From Ktedonobacter racemifer DSM 44963 (GTDB taxonomy: Bacteria > Chloroflexota > Ktedonobacteria > Ktedonobacterales > Ktedonobacteraceae), in assembly GCF_000178855.1 (NCBI RefSeq), contig NZ_ADVG01000001.1:3137481-3201480 (forward strand): 64,000 bases of DNA, read 5' to 3'. Within the stretch, counting starts at the first letter, position 1; each line of letters starts with the position of its first letter. The notes under the pieces were generated by a model. It saw nothing but the letters and a program-made list of their open reading frames with translations, was not told where the DNA came from and made no database searches. This document shows, piece by piece, positions 8,910 through 17,520 of the stretch. The translations under genes were made by a program, and so were the position numbers.

Positions 8910-9593
8910 CTACTTGCCAACAAACTTATAGCCAACGCCGCGCACCGAGAGAATGTAGAGCGGCTTGTCTGGATCGTCCTCCAGCTTGACACGCAAACGA
9001 CGGATGTAGACATCGACGATATTGCTGTTGTTCTCGTTATCGTTCCAGACCTCCGCCAATAATTGGTCTCTATTCACCACCTGGCCCGCGCTATGCATTA
9101 AGACACGCAAAACATGCATCTCGGTGGGCGTCAGAGTAACGGGCTGCTTCCCCGTCACGGCAACTTTCAGTTCGGCCGGGAAGAGCTCTATCTGCCCTCC
9201 ACGGATACTCTGGTTGCCCGTTTTGCCACTCTTTTTGATCCGACGCAAAACGGCCTGCACACGCGCGACCAGTTCCTGGTGGTTGTAGGGTTTGCAGATG
9301 TAATCATCCGCGCCAATGTTGAACCCCTGGAGCTTCGCCTCAATGGTGTCCTGGGCCGTCATGAAAATAAGGGGGATCTCATAGCCTTCCGCCTTTAGCT
9401 TGGCGGAAAACTCAAAACCATTGATATACGGCATCGTGACATCCAGAATCAAGAGGTCCGGTTCTCGCTTCTGAATCATTTGCAAGGCCCCGCGGGGGTT
9501 ATCCGCCGTTTCTACCTCGTATCCCTCTTTGCTCAGTACAAATTGCACCAGAGTATTGGCAAAGCGGTCGTCATCTACGACGAGAATGTACAC
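8910..9593 (-). CDS. OmpR-family response regulator
   Basis: Receiver domain with acidic pocket VVDDDR, phospho-Asp in LLILDVTMPYINGFE, Thr in IFMTAQD and Lys in ICKPYN, then a winged-helix DNA-binding domain (LTPTEMHVLRVLM ... VDVYIRRLRVKLEDDPDKPLYILSVRGVGYKF). The frame is open up to an ATG at 9671, but GTG at 9593 is preferred: it is preceded by AGGAGAGGG at ideal spacing and begins VYILVVDDD, giving 227 residues, the family length. It is the partner of the PAS kinase just downstream. An inverted repeat at 9675-9699 may be its operator. Confidence 0.92.
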   Translation of the reverse strand: MYILVVDDDRFANTLVQFVLSKEGYEVETADNPRGALQMIQKREPDLLILDVTMPYINGFEFSAKLKAEGYEIPLIFMTAQDTIEAKLQGFNIGADDYICKPYNHQELVARVQAVLRRIKKSGKTGNQSIRGGQIELFPAELKVAVTGKQPVTLTPTEMHVLRVLMHSAGQVVNRDQLLAEVWNDNENNSNIVDVYIRRLRVKLEDDPDKPLYILSVRGVGYKFVGK

Positions 9594-9674
9594 AGTCTTC
9601 CCTCTCCTGTCTTTCAGGTTGCCGTGCACACTGCTGTGGGCTGTGGGCACTTCCCAATGTCCATCTAACATATA

Positions 9675-9699
9675 GGCAATTACCTATCACGTAATTGCC
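9675..9699. promoter_or_regulatory. 9-bp inverted repeat upstream of the response regulator
   Basis: GGCAATTAC - 7 bases - GTAATTGCC, a perfect two-fold symmetric site about 82-106 bases before the GTG start. The flank also holds partly repeated GTAAACC/GGTTAACC. It is a plausible operator for a dimeric regulator. Confidence 0.45.
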
Positions 9700-9808
9700 A
9701 TTTACCCCATGTAAACCAGGTTAACCATTGGGTAGTAAGCGCGCATGTACGTGGGTAATAACGTCGCTACTCCCTTCCATCAGCGATCTCTCCCCAACAT
9801 GGTTGCTG

Positions 9809-9858
9809 AAAAAAGCAGTACCACCACTCGAGGAGAATGTTTAATGTTACTGCTTTTT
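9809..9858 (-). terminator. mnmG terminator
   Basis: AAAAAGCAGTA (9810-9820) pairs with TACTGCTTTTT (9848-9858). Read on the minus strand the stem ends in a T6 run, which fits an intrinsic terminator about 70 bases after the mnmG stop. The loop is long (27 nt). Confidence 0.55.
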
Positions 9859-9926
9859 CTTCTTACTAATATTTTATAACCCCTATGCCTGTGTATGGTA
9901 CACAGTACTATAGGTTTATGTCAAGA

Positions 9927-11987
9927 TTACAGCCTTAAAGCCCGTACTTTCTGGATATACACCATCAAAATGGCTATATCCGCGGGGGTTACTCCCTCTA
10001 CACGTGAGGCCTGCCCAACCGTCCTTGGCTGCGTCTTAAGCAGCTTCTGACGCGCCTCCGTACGCAGGTGCTGCACATCGCGATAATCCAGGTTCTCTGG
10101 AATACGCATCTCTTCCAGGCGCGAGGTGCGGCGCACCAGTTGCTCCTGCTTGCGCACATAGTTCTCATACTTGACCTGGAGTTCAACCTCTTCAGCGGTA
10201 TCCTCCGGCAGGTCGGTCAGTTCCATAAAGATCCTGGACGCAGACTCCGCGCCATCCATGCTTACACGCTCTTCAACCATACGTTGCGAGAGCTGTGCGA
10301 TCTGGAAGTACTTCACGGCTGGGCGCCGCAACAGTTCTTTCGCGGACATCTTCTGTCCCAGCGGAGCAATCCCCAGCGTCTCCGCGTGCTGCTCTGTAAC
10401 TCTTGAGGAGGTAAAGCTCACGCTCTCCAACACCTCCAGGGTACTCTGGATGGCCTCGCGCTTACGCACTACCTGCTCATAGCGCTCATCTCCAATCATG
10501 CCCAGGCGATAGGCATGGTCGCCCAGGCGCAGATCAGCGCTCTCAGGGCGCAGCAGGAGCCGGTGCTCAGCTCGCGAGGTGTGCAGGCGATAGGGCTCAC
10601 TCATGGGACGCGTCACCAGGTCGTCGATCAAGACACCGATGTAGGCTTCATGTCGACCCAGCACAAAGCCATCCTCGCCACGCGCATAGAGGGCAGCATT
10701 AATGCCCGCCATGATGCCCTGCGCCGCGGCCTCCTCATACCCGGAGGTGCCGTTGATCTGGCCCGCCAGGAAGAGGCCCGCCACGGGCTTGGTCTCCAGC
10801 GTAGGGAAGAGCTGCGTGGGCAAGACATAGTCATACTCGACGGCATAGCCGACACGCATGATCTCCGCCTTCTCCAGCGCGGGAATACTGCGCAGCATCT
10901 CCAGCTGCACATCCTCAGGGAGGCTGGTATTCATGCCCTGGACATAGACCTCGCCCGTACGCCAGCCCTCCGGCTCCAGAAAGATCTGGTGCGAGACCTT
11001 GTCGGCGAAGCGCACAATCTTATCCTCAATAGAGGGGCAGTAGCGCGGCCCAACACCTTCGATAATGCCGGTATAGAGCGGAGAGCGATGCAGATTATCA
11101 CGAATAATCTGATGGGTGCGCTCGGTCGTTCGCACCAGATAGCAGGGCAACTGCGGACGCCAGCCGCGCAGGTCCTCCTCCAGCACTGGGTAGACCGAGT
11201 TTGGCTTCCCACCAGGTACCTGGATATCCTCGCGCGCCTCTGTATCCTGCGAAAAATAGAGCGGGATAGTGCTTCCTGGCTGGCGCTCCGTCTTGCTAAA
11301 ATCAATCGTGCGTGCATCGATACGCGGGGGTGTACCCGTCTTAAAACGCCGCATCTCCAGGCCCAGTGCACGCAGCGAATCGGAGATACCTAGCGCCGGA
11401 CCTTCTCCGGCGCGCCCGCCTGGCTGCGTTTTCTCGCCAACCACCAGGCGACCATTAATAAATGTGCCCGTCGTCATCACTACTGAGCGCGCATGATACT
11501 CCCAACCGTTGCTGGTCACCACGCCATGCATTACATGCCGCCCATCGTCGCGCTGCGTGCTCAGCAAGCGCAAGATCGTCGCCTGCCGTAGATCGAGATT
11601 TGGCTGGCTCTCCAGCACAAACTTCATCGCCAGGCGGTAGGCCTGCTTATCACACTGCGCGCGCAAGGCCTGAACCGCTGGCCCCTTACTGGTATTCAGC
11701 AGGCGCATCTGGATAAAGGTGCGGTCAGTATTGCGCCCGATCTCACCGCCAAGGGCATCAATCTCCTTGATCAGGTGGCCCTTGGCTGGTCCACCCATAG
11801 AAGGGTTACAGGGCATCAAGGCCACGCTATCCAGATTCATCGTGAGCAATAGGGTCTTGAGTCCCATGCGCGCGCTGGCCAGCGCGGACTCGCAGCCTGC
11901 GTGTCCCGCGCCCACAACGATAACATCATAATAGCCGTGCACACGCGGCTCAGAGGATATGTGCAAGCTCTCTCCACTGTTAGTCAT
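9927..11987 (-). CDS. mnmG: tRNA uridine-5-carboxymethylaminomethyl modification enzyme MnmG (GidA)
   Basis: FAD-dependent partner of MnmE that installs carboxymethylaminomethyl groups on U34 of tRNAs reading NNA/NNG codons. 686 residues, slightly longer than usual because of a short N-terminal tail. Seen: dinucleotide fold [19 protein letters not shown] (about 25-43), the conserved [42 protein letters not shown] and the [19 protein letters not shown] motif, plus the C-terminal helical MnmE/tRNA-binding region. MnmE is not in the window. Weak Shine-Dalgarno. It is transcribed away from tRNA-Leu. Confidence 0.97.
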   Translation of the reverse strand: MTNSGESLHISSEPRVHGYYDVIVVGAGHAGCESALASARMGLKTLLLTMNLDSVALMPCNPSMGGPAKGHLIKEIDALGGEIGRNTDRTFIQMRLLNTSKGPAVQALRAQCDKQAYRLAMKFVLESQPNLDLRQATILRLLSTQRDDGRHVMHGVVTSNGWEYHARSVVMTTGTFINGRLVVGEKTQPGGRAGEGPALGISDSLRALGLEMRRFKTGTPPRIDARTIDFSKTERQPGSTIPLYFSQDTEAREDIQVPGGKPNSVYPVLEEDLRGWRPQLPCYLVRTTERTHQIIRDNLHRSPLYTGIIEGVGPRYCPSIEDKIVRFADKVSHQIFLEPEGWRTGEVYVQGMNTSLPEDVQLEMLRSIPALEKAEIMRVGYAVEYDYVLPTQLFPTLETKPVAGLFLAGQINGTSGYEEAAAQGIMAGINAALYARGEDGFVLGRHEAYIGVLIDDLVTRPMSEPYRLHTSRAEHRLLLRPESADLRLGDHAYRLGMIGDERYEQVVRKREAIQSTLEVLESVSFTSSRVTEQHAETLGIAPLGQKMSAKELLRRPAVKYFQIAQLSQRMVEERVSMDGAESASRIFMELTDLPEDTAEEVELQVKYENYVRKQEQLVRRTSRLEEMRIPENLDYRDVQHLRTEARQKLLKTQPRTVGQASRVEGVTPADIAILMVYIQKVRALRL

Positions 11988-12172
11988 ATTTCCGTACCTG
12001 GTCGCTTCTTCTCTATGAATGTTTCTTCACTCCAACACGGCTCATATTATGCCCCAGTCGTTCACCAGCGTCAATATTTGACACACCAGCTAGGATTATT
12101 CATGTTTTCGGCGCTAATGACTGTTTCAACAATCAAGCAGAATAAAATATCGACACAACCGTCAAAAAATGA

Positions 12173-12201
12173 TTGACGAAAGCCGCTGAACGTGCTATTA
12201 T
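12173..12201 (+). promoter_or_regulatory. tRNA-Leu promoter
   Basis: TTGACG (12173-12178), 17-base spacer, TATTAT (12196-12201) preceded by TGC (extended -10). The tRNA begins 12 bases after the -10. An inverted CGTCAA...TTGACG overlaps the -35. Confidence 0.75.
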
Positions 12202-12213
12202 CGTGGCACACAC

Positions 12214-12296
12214 GGGGCGATGGCGAAATGGTAGACGCAGGGGACTTAAAATCCCCAGGCTGAGAGGCCGTGAGGGTTCGAGTCCCTCTCGCCCTA
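12214..12296 (+). tRNA. tRNA-Leu (anticodon UAA)
   Basis: An 83-nt class II tRNA. The acceptor GGGGCGA pairs with TCGCCCT (one G-U). The anticodon arm GGGGA-CTTAAAA-TCCCC gives anticodon TAA. A variable arm is present, and the T-arm is GAGGG-TTCGAGT-CCCTC. The discriminator is A; CCA is not encoded (ACCC follows). A tyrosine-recombinase stub lies 180 bases downstream, which makes this tRNA a likely former integration site. Confidence 0.95.
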
Positions 12297-12353
12297 CCCT
12301 CTCAGGAAATCCGCTTCTCAAGCGGCCCTAGAAAAAACGCGAATTCCCACGAA

Positions 12354-12377
12354 AGAGTCTGAAGACTCTCTTTTTTT
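12354..12377 (+). terminator. Intrinsic terminator after tRNA-Leu
   Basis: AGAGTCT-GA-AGACTCT stem-loop followed by C and seven T. It is a classic rho-independent form, in contrast to the U-less palindromes elsewhere in the window. Confidence 0.85.
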
Positions 12378-12417
12378 GCCATTTTTAGACAATCCCCAGA
12401 CTAAGAAAAACATTGCT

Positions 12418-12447
12418 AGGTCTGGGGATCAGCATATCCCCAGACCT
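12418..12447. terminator. 12-bp-arm inverted repeat beside the recombinase stub
   Basis: AGGTCTGGGGAT - CAGCAT - ATCCCCAGACCT, just past the stop of the minus-strand recombinase fragment. AATCCCCAGAC also occurs at about 12391. The 9-mer AATCCCCAG is also in the 3' half of the tRNA anticodon arm near 12250, so these may be attachment-site relics. Confidence 0.45.
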
Positions 12448-12476
12448 CCAGATTTTCGACTATTTGGCTAAACGCG

Positions 12477-12749
12477 CTACTTGTCTTCCTTCCGCTTTCG
12501 CTTCTTTTTGTTGGGAAGATTTAGATCTCCAATAGGCGAGTATGTTTTATGTTCTCGGCGCGCCTCAGAACTGCGATAGTCCTTTAGGTAAATCTCTGTC
12601 ACTTTCACAGTACTATGGCCCATCTCACGAGCCAACTTGAACACCTCACCACCACGTTCTAGGTAAAACTTTGCAAAGGTATGCCTAAACGTATGAGCAG
12701 ACACACGTACATCTTCAATACCTGTAGCCTTATCGAGCTGGTCAAGGCT
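12477..12749 (-). pseudogene. C-terminal fragment of a tyrosine recombinase/integrase
   Basis: About 90 residues remain after an in-frame TGA at 12750-12752. They hold the catalytic block: SAHTFRHTFAKFYLERGG (HxxR), LAREMGHSTVKVTEIYL with the second catalytic His and the nucleophilic Tyr, then a Lys/Arg-rich tail. The N-terminal DNA-binding domains and the first catalytic Arg are missing, and the upstream sequence is unrelated, so the gene is dead even though a GTG at 12704 keeps a 75-codon frame open. Its position next to tRNA-Leu(UAA) indicates a decayed integrative element. Confidence 0.8.
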
Positions 12750-13388
12750 TCAAGTTACCGCCGTCATGCGCGAACATGCCAGAGGTTGCGCCGATAGTTC
12801 ACGCGATTGGCGCACCTAAATCGCAACTACCTACGAGCGCCCCTCTTCCATCCCAGGATCTACCAGCGAAAACCCCATCCTGGGAGATATCGCCAATGAG
12901 AAATCCTTCGCAATCAATGTAAATGGTCAGGGTGTGGTGGGAGGCAGGCTTTGCCTGCCTCCCACCACACCCTGACTTTGCCTGCCCATAGCGAGTGGCA
13001 AACTTGCGAAACTTGCGAAATAAACTGCCCTCAGCCTACTGTTTTCATTTGATGAAACGAAGTTTTTGCGTTTACCTATATGGCGAGGCTTATACTCCGA
13101 GGATACCTGAGCCATAAAAATGAAAAAGTGTTTGCCGAAATATAGAAGTGTAAGCACAATACGAGCAGTTGAAACTCTCTTGAAATGAAGGAAATTTCAT
13201 AAAATAATGCGTCATAGCATGTCATGATAGTGGTTCCTACTTGTCACGATGGCTCAGTCATGTTACACTGCGCTTAAAAGATTACAACTTTTTTAGATAT
13301 CGCTCGTAGAGTTTAAAGTGGCAATGCTTATTTCGTAGCCTTACCTGTTGATTGTATTGTTTAGAACGCAAGTAGTGGGCGGTGACCA
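12750..13388. other. Gene-free relic region
   Basis: About 640 bases with no convincing gene; a 76-codon minus-strand frame (12927-13157) lacks any family signature and overlaps the palindrome. The stretch contains the palindrome at 12926-12976 and a tandem AAACTTGCG pair near 13003-13017. Probably the eroded remainder of the element that left the recombinase stub, plus the upstream region of the sigma factor. Confidence 0.5.
12926..12976. repeat. Orphan perfect palindrome (24-bp arms)
   Basis: Arms 12926-12949 and 12953-12976 with a TTT loop. No intact gene ends here: the flanking genes (recombinase stub -, sigma factor +) diverge. It is therefore not explained as the terminator of a present gene. 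Confidence 0.7.
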
Positions 13389-14153
13389 ATGTTAGATTCG
13401 ACGGTGAACGCTTCCCACGTGTTGGGAAATATCGGTTCAGTCGCGGCACCCAAAACAACTTCACATAGAACACATAAAACCGGAGCACTTAATCCAGCAG
13501 GCGCACAGAGCGTCGCTGGTAGCAACCAGGCTAGCGCAAGCCAGGCCTGGGCGTCGCCTCAGACGGAAACGTTGAGCGATTTGCAGATTGTCTCGCTCGT
13601 TCTCCAGGGCGATCAGAACATTTTCGCATCCCTGGTTGAGCGCTATAAAGATGCGGTCCAGAACCTGGCCTATCGGATGCTTGGCAACACGACAGAGGCC
13701 GAGGATATCACCCAGGAGACCTTTGTCCGCGCCTACACTCAGTTGGCAACCTATAAGCCCGCGCACAAGTTTAGCACGTGGCTGCTTTCCATCGCCTCAC
13801 ACTTGGCGATTGACCAACTGCGCCGCCGCCGCTTCCTGGCTCTTCCCCTGGAGGATGTGCCTTTTCTGGAGTGGATCGTGGACGCGAATGTTGGTCCTGA
13901 GCAGTCAGCGCTACAGGATGAACAGCATGACGAGATCCAGAGTTATCTCCAGGTGCTCCCTAGCAAGTATCGCGCGGTGATTGTGCTGCGCTACTGGTAC
14001 GACTTCTCCTACGATGAGATCGCGCAAGCACTCAAGCTAACGCCCGCGCTCGTGAAGGCTCGCCTGCACCGTGCTCGTGAGCTGTTGGGTCGCCATCTCA
14101 AGAAGCAAGTTACGCAGGAGGAGGTTTCACCCGATGCGTTGCAGCGAGGCTAG
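13389..14153 (+). CDS. ECF-type RNA polymerase sigma factor
   Basis: 254 residues. After a roughly 60-residue Ser/Thr/Ala-rich extension come sigma-70 region 2 (ERYKDAVQNLAYRMLGNTTEAEDITQETFVRAY, FSTWLLSIASHLAIDQLRRRR) and region 4 (LPSKYRAVIVLRYWYDFSYDEIAQALKLTPALVKARLHRARELL). There is no region 1.1 or 3, as in ECF factors. Its stop overlaps the start of the anti-sigma gene by 20 bases, so the two are translationally coupled. It likely controls an envelope-stress set including the next two genes (inference). Confidence 0.92.
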   Translation: MLDSTVNASHVLGNIGSVAAPKTTSHRTHKTGALNPAGAQSVAGSNQASASQAWASPQTETLSDLQIVSLVLQGDQNIFASLVERYKDAVQNLAYRMLGNTTEAEDITQETFVRAYTQLATYKPAHKFSTWLLSIASHLAIDQLRRRRFLALPLEDVPFLEWIVDANVGPEQSALQDEQHDEIQSYLQVLPSKYRAVIVLRYWYDFSYDEIAQALKLTPALVKARLHRARELLGRHLKKQVTQEEVSPDALQRG

Positions 14154-14694
14154 AGCAGGGCTGGAGGCTCAGCGCAACGGCAAGCTAGAACCAGCCAAAA
14201 TACGCGAACTCAAACGACACCTTGCCGAGTGCCAGGGATGCCGCGCTTTCGAGCAGGAACTTGAGCGTGCACAAGCAGTTCACGCCTCCGAGCCACAGCT
14301 CGCTTTTGCCAGCGTCTCTACTGATCAGATCATGCAAGCGATTCACCAGCGCGCTCGCGTCAGCCAGCAGCTTGAAGATATCCGCCAGCAGCAGCACTCG
14401 CGCATTTCGCGTATACGCCCCTTTGGCACAGTTCTGGCAGCCCTCACGTTTTTCGCTTTGAGCTGTGTGCCACTGCTCCTCTTCGCGATCTTACTCATTC
14501 AGTCAGACTTCGCTGCGCCCGTGTTGTCTGCCTTGAGTGGTATTATAGAGGTCCTGGTCATTCTGGTGCAGTATATCCAGGAAGGCGTCAATCTGACCAC
14601 CCATAATAGCTGGTTACTCACTGGCGTCTCGCTCGCAGTCGTTGTCATGATGGGGATGTGGCTCCATTTAATGCGCCCCCCACGTGAAGCCTGA
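14134..14694 (+). CDS. Zinc-finger anti-sigma factor, membrane-bound
   Basis: The start is set at ATG 14134 because AGGAGGAGG lies 10 bases upstream and the protein then opens with MRCSEARAGLEAQRNGKL, the usual beginning of ZAS-type anti-sigma factors; a longer frame begins at 14071. 186 residues. The zinc motif H-x3-C-x2-C (RHLAECQGC) is near residue 30, followed by a helical linker and two transmembrane helices (about 95-120 and 160-178). It should hold the upstream sigma factor at the membrane. Confidence 0.85.
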   Translation: MRCSEARAGLEAQRNGKLEPAKIRELKRHLAECQGCRAFEQELERAQAVHASEPQLAFASVSTDQIMQAIHQRARVSQQLEDIRQQQHSRISRIRPFGTVLAALTFFALSCVPLLLFAILLIQSDFAAPVLSALSGIIEVLVILVQYIQEGVNLTTHNSWLLTGVSLAVVVMMGMWLHLMRPPREA

Positions 14695-14755
14695 GCAACC
14701 GGTATTATGATCTTCTGCCATGTAAGAGCATGATCAAGAGAGTGCGAGTTCCTGT

Positions 14756-15754
14756 ATGAAGCACAACGTTGTAGGTAACCCTGTTTTTGCACGCCTTGTT
14801 TCCATCGCACGCCACTACCTCCTCCTGCTCCTTCTCTTCGCGGGTGGCCTGATAGCCTGGCACAGTGAGTCTGACCGTGCGCTCGCGGCCGAACATCAAC
14901 CGCAGCCATCTTCACCATCCTCATGTACCGGAGCCTATCATAAAGCGTTCTTTGGCTCTATCGTGGTCGTGAATAGTGGAGAGGTGATTTGCAGCAATAT
15001 AACCGCGTTTGGCGGAAAAATCATCATTCAGGGCCTTGTACGGGGTGATGTGGTGGCCTTTGGCAGTGACCTTATCATCAATGGCTATGTGGATGGACAG
15101 GTCACGACCTATGGCAGCAACGTCACCATGCAAAGCAATGCGCGTGTTAACGGGGATATCCGCCTCTGCGGTGGGCACTGGTTCTCTGGCCCTCAATACC
15201 AGCTACATGGTTCTGTCCTTGAATGCACCAAAAGTGTGGGACTCCTCGTTATCAGCGACCTGGGACCCGATATACGCTTCTGGTCCCTCTTGACATGGCT
15301 CGTATTAAGTGTATTACTCACAGTATTATTGCCAGAACATGTGATGCTGGTGCGCACAACGGCGACAACCAAAACGCGTCGTAGCCTGGTCCTGGGATTA
15401 CTAAGTGTACTCCTGGCCCCGGCTGTTCTCGCGGTCTTGATTGCCCTTATCGTCTCTATACCGTTGGCGATTATTATCTTTGTCGGGCTTCTGACCGCCT
15501 GGACTCTTGGCACTGTAGCTATTGGCTGGCATATCGGGGCGATGCTCTTCCATAAGTTTGCGCCACAGCATCGTTATAACACACGTCTGGTACAGGTCGT
15601 AGTGGGTATCATGGTTCTGACCCTGGCCGGGTCAATCCCCTATATTGGCTGGTTGGTCTCGCTCTTCTCCGGGCTACTTGGCCTGGGTGCGGTCCTGCTA
15701 AGCCGCTTTGGCACTCGGCTCTATAGTCAACCCAAACACCCCCTACCCCTCTAA
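14756..15754 (+). CDS. Membrane protein with bactofilin/polymer-forming-like extracytoplasmic repeat
   Basis: 332 residues. An N-terminal hydrophobic segment (LLLLLLFAGGLIAW) ends near ALAAE, so it is either a signal peptide or an anchor. Residues 60-155 form short beta-helix-like repeats (GKIIIQGLVRGDVVAFGSDLIINGYVDGQVTTYGSNV) of the polymer-forming/DUF583 style. Then four or five transmembrane helices fill the C-terminal half. Third gene of the sigma/anti-sigma cluster and possibly the regulated target or stress sensor (inference from position). Confidence 0.65.
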   Translation: MKHNVVGNPVFARLVSIARHYLLLLLLFAGGLIAWHSESDRALAAEHQPQPSSPSSCTGAYHKAFFGSIVVVNSGEVICSNITAFGGKIIIQGLVRGDVVAFGSDLIINGYVDGQVTTYGSNVTMQSNARVNGDIRLCGGHWFSGPQYQLHGSVLECTKSVGLLVISDLGPDIRFWSLLTWLVLSVLLTVLLPEHVMLVRTTATTKTRRSLVLGLLSVLLAPAVLAVLIALIVSIPLAIIIFVGLLTAWTLGTVAIGWHIGAMLFHKFAPQHRYNTRLVQVVVGIMVLTLAGSIPYIGWLVSLFSGLLGLGAVLLSRFGTRLYSQPKHPLPL

Positions 15755-16094
15755 TGCCCTGAGCTTTTCAAGTTATAAATACCTATCTATGCAGTGGCGG
15801 AAGGAAGAGATCACTCATGATACGAGGAAGAGGTTGAGGAAAGGACTTTTCGTTCAGGCACTATATTGACAAAACAGCATATAGAGTCGGACCAGGTGCA
15901 AGACTAGCCCTTGTTTCGCGAGTATGTTACAGTATATCTGCTCAGCCGCGAGTCCTTTTCGTTTTGCGAGACTCTTCCCCTGGGGTTACGTAGTAATAGA
16001 TTGAGCACCATTAGAAATTACACTGAAAATCACGCTGGAAGGATGGGACGGACATCAGCGACAAAACTGTCGCCAGGTGACCGCCGAGGTGAAC
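15755..16094. other. Intergenic region before rlmD
   Basis: About 340 bases. No gene and no long palindrome. CTTTTCG recurs near 15846 and 15955. A TTGACA near 15868 lacks a properly spaced -10. I see no supported promoter or RNA here. Confidence 0.4.
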
Positions 16095-17468
16095 ATGAGT
16101 ATTGATGTTGAATTGACCGATCTTGCTTACGGAGGCGACGCCGTAGGACGCTATGAAGGGCGCGTCCTCTTCGTTCCTGGAGGTATTCCAGGCGAAAGGG
16201 TGCGCGTCGAGATTGTTGAGGAACGCAGGGGACATGCCCGAGCGCAGCTGCTTGAAATCATCCGCCCTGCGCCCGAGCGCGTCGAACCAGCCTATCCACT
16301 CATGACCGACTGCGGCTGCCAATGGCAGCATATTGCATACCCGGCTCAACTCACCTGGAAGGCCCATATTGTACGCCAGCTCCTGGTGCGTATTGGGAAA
16401 CAGCCTGATGCCCTGGTCCACCCCACCATCGGGATGCCACCCACGCTCCCTCCCTGGCACTACCGCAATATCGCTCTCTTCACCATTGGACCACGCGGTG
16501 AGATTGGGCAGAAATTTACGGATAGCCACGAAGTTCAAGATCTGCCAACCTGCCCCCTGCTGCACCCGGCACTCGACCATATCTATCAACTGGTACGCGC
16601 GAAAATTATTGATTATTTTGGCGATACACGCGGCGAGATGATCCAGGGCTTTACCATCCGTGGCGCCATCGGCAAGGCGAGCAGCGGGAATCCAGGCCTC
16701 ATTAACACCATCAAGGCCGTGCCTACACTGCTCACAGTGCATGCCCGCCCAGGCTCGATGATTGAGGATCCCCAGCAGCTCGCGCAAGAGCTTATGGCCA
16801 TCTCGCCCGCCATGGTCGGCGTGATCATTGAGCGTGTGGGTGGACGCTATGGCCGTGTGTTTGTGGGCCAGGAATTTCTCAATGATGTGGTATTAGGCCG
16901 GCACTTCCGTGTCTCAGCGGACTCCTTCTTTCAGGTAAACCTGACGCAGACCGCGGTTCTCGTTGAGCGCGCCCTGGCCATGCTCGAACCACAGCGTAGC
17001 GAGGTCGTCCTCGATGGCTATAGCGGTGTCGGGCTCTTCTCCACCTTCCTGGCCACACGTGCCGCACGCGTGCTGGCGGTGGAATCCCAGCCCAGCGCGG
17101 TTATGGATGCCCGTGCCAGCTCTACACTCAATAACCAGAACAATATTACCTCGCTAGAGGGAACGCTTGAGCGTGTGCTCAATCAGCTTCATTATCGCCG
17201 TGAGCGTATCGACCTGGCCTTGGTCGATCCACCACGCACTGGCTGTCATCCCAAGGCCTTGCAGGCCCTCCAGACGATGGCCCCACGCGCCATCTGCTAC
17301 GTCTCCTGCGATCCCAGCACACTGGCACGCGATATTGCGACACTCTGCACGGGTGGACGCTATCGCCTGGTCTCGGCCCAGCCTGTAGATATGTTCCCCC
17401 AGACGTATCATATCGAGTGCGTGGCACTTCTAGCCCGCATAGATCCCCTCAACACTCGCAGAGCCTAA
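16095..17468 (+). CDS. rlmD: 23S rRNA (uracil-C5)-methyltransferase, RlmD/RumA family
   Basis: SAM-dependent 5-methylation of a uridine in 23S rRNA (RlmD modifies U1939 in E. coli; RlmCD-type enzymes modify two sites). ATG 16095 is preferred over GTG 16077 because GAGGTG precedes it and MSIDVELTDLAYGGDAVGR is the natural TRAM-domain start; 457 residues. Seen: SAM motif VVLDGYSGVGLFSTFLA, LVDPPRTGCHP, catalytic Cys in YVSCDPSTLARD. The Fe-S cluster region is reduced: DCGCQWQH replaces C-x5-CGGC, leaving fewer cysteines than the four-ligand consensus. The stop codon lies inside the following palindrome. Confidence 0.93.
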   Translation: MSIDVELTDLAYGGDAVGRYEGRVLFVPGGIPGERVRVEIVEERRGHARAQLLEIIRPAPERVEPAYPLMTDCGCQWQHIAYPAQLTWKAHIVRQLLVRIGKQPDALVHPTIGMPPTLPPWHYRNIALFTIGPRGEIGQKFTDSHEVQDLPTCPLLHPALDHIYQLVRAKIIDYFGDTRGEMIQGFTIRGAIGKASSGNPGLINTIKAVPTLLTVHARPGSMIEDPQQLAQELMAISPAMVGVIIERVGGRYGRVFVGQEFLNDVVLGRHFRVSADSFFQVNLTQTAVLVERALAMLEPQRSEVVLDGYSGVGLFSTFLATRAARVLAVESQPSAVMDARASSTLNNQNNITSLEGTLERVLNQLHYRRERIDLALVDPPRTGCHPKALQALQTMAPRAICYVSCDPSTLARDIATLCTGGRYRLVSAQPVDMFPQTYHIECVALLARIDPLNTRRA

Positions 17469-17520
17469 AAGAAAGAGCTAGCCCCGGTTCAAGACCGGGG
17501 CTAGCTCTTTCTTTTAGGCT
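17462..17520. terminator. 27-bp-arm palindrome containing the rlmD stop codon
   Basis: Arms 17462-17488 and 17494-17520, loop TCAAG. The TAA of rlmD (17466-17468) is inside the left arm and the TAG of the convergent gene (17519-17521) overlaps the right arm, so both genes end in the same hairpin. Confidence 0.8.

Noticed and set aside
8910..9671. Longer response-regulator start at 9671
   Set aside because: No Shine-Dalgarno there, the extra 26 residues are unlike the family, and GTG 9593 has an ideal AGGAGAGG.
10515..11393. 292-codon plus-strand open frame
   Set aside because: Antisense to mnmG, which is complete and strongly conserved; a shadow of GC-rich codon use.
12927..13157. 76-codon minus-strand frame as a gene
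   Set aside because: It overlaps a perfect palindrome, has no recognisable domain and no Shine-Dalgarno.
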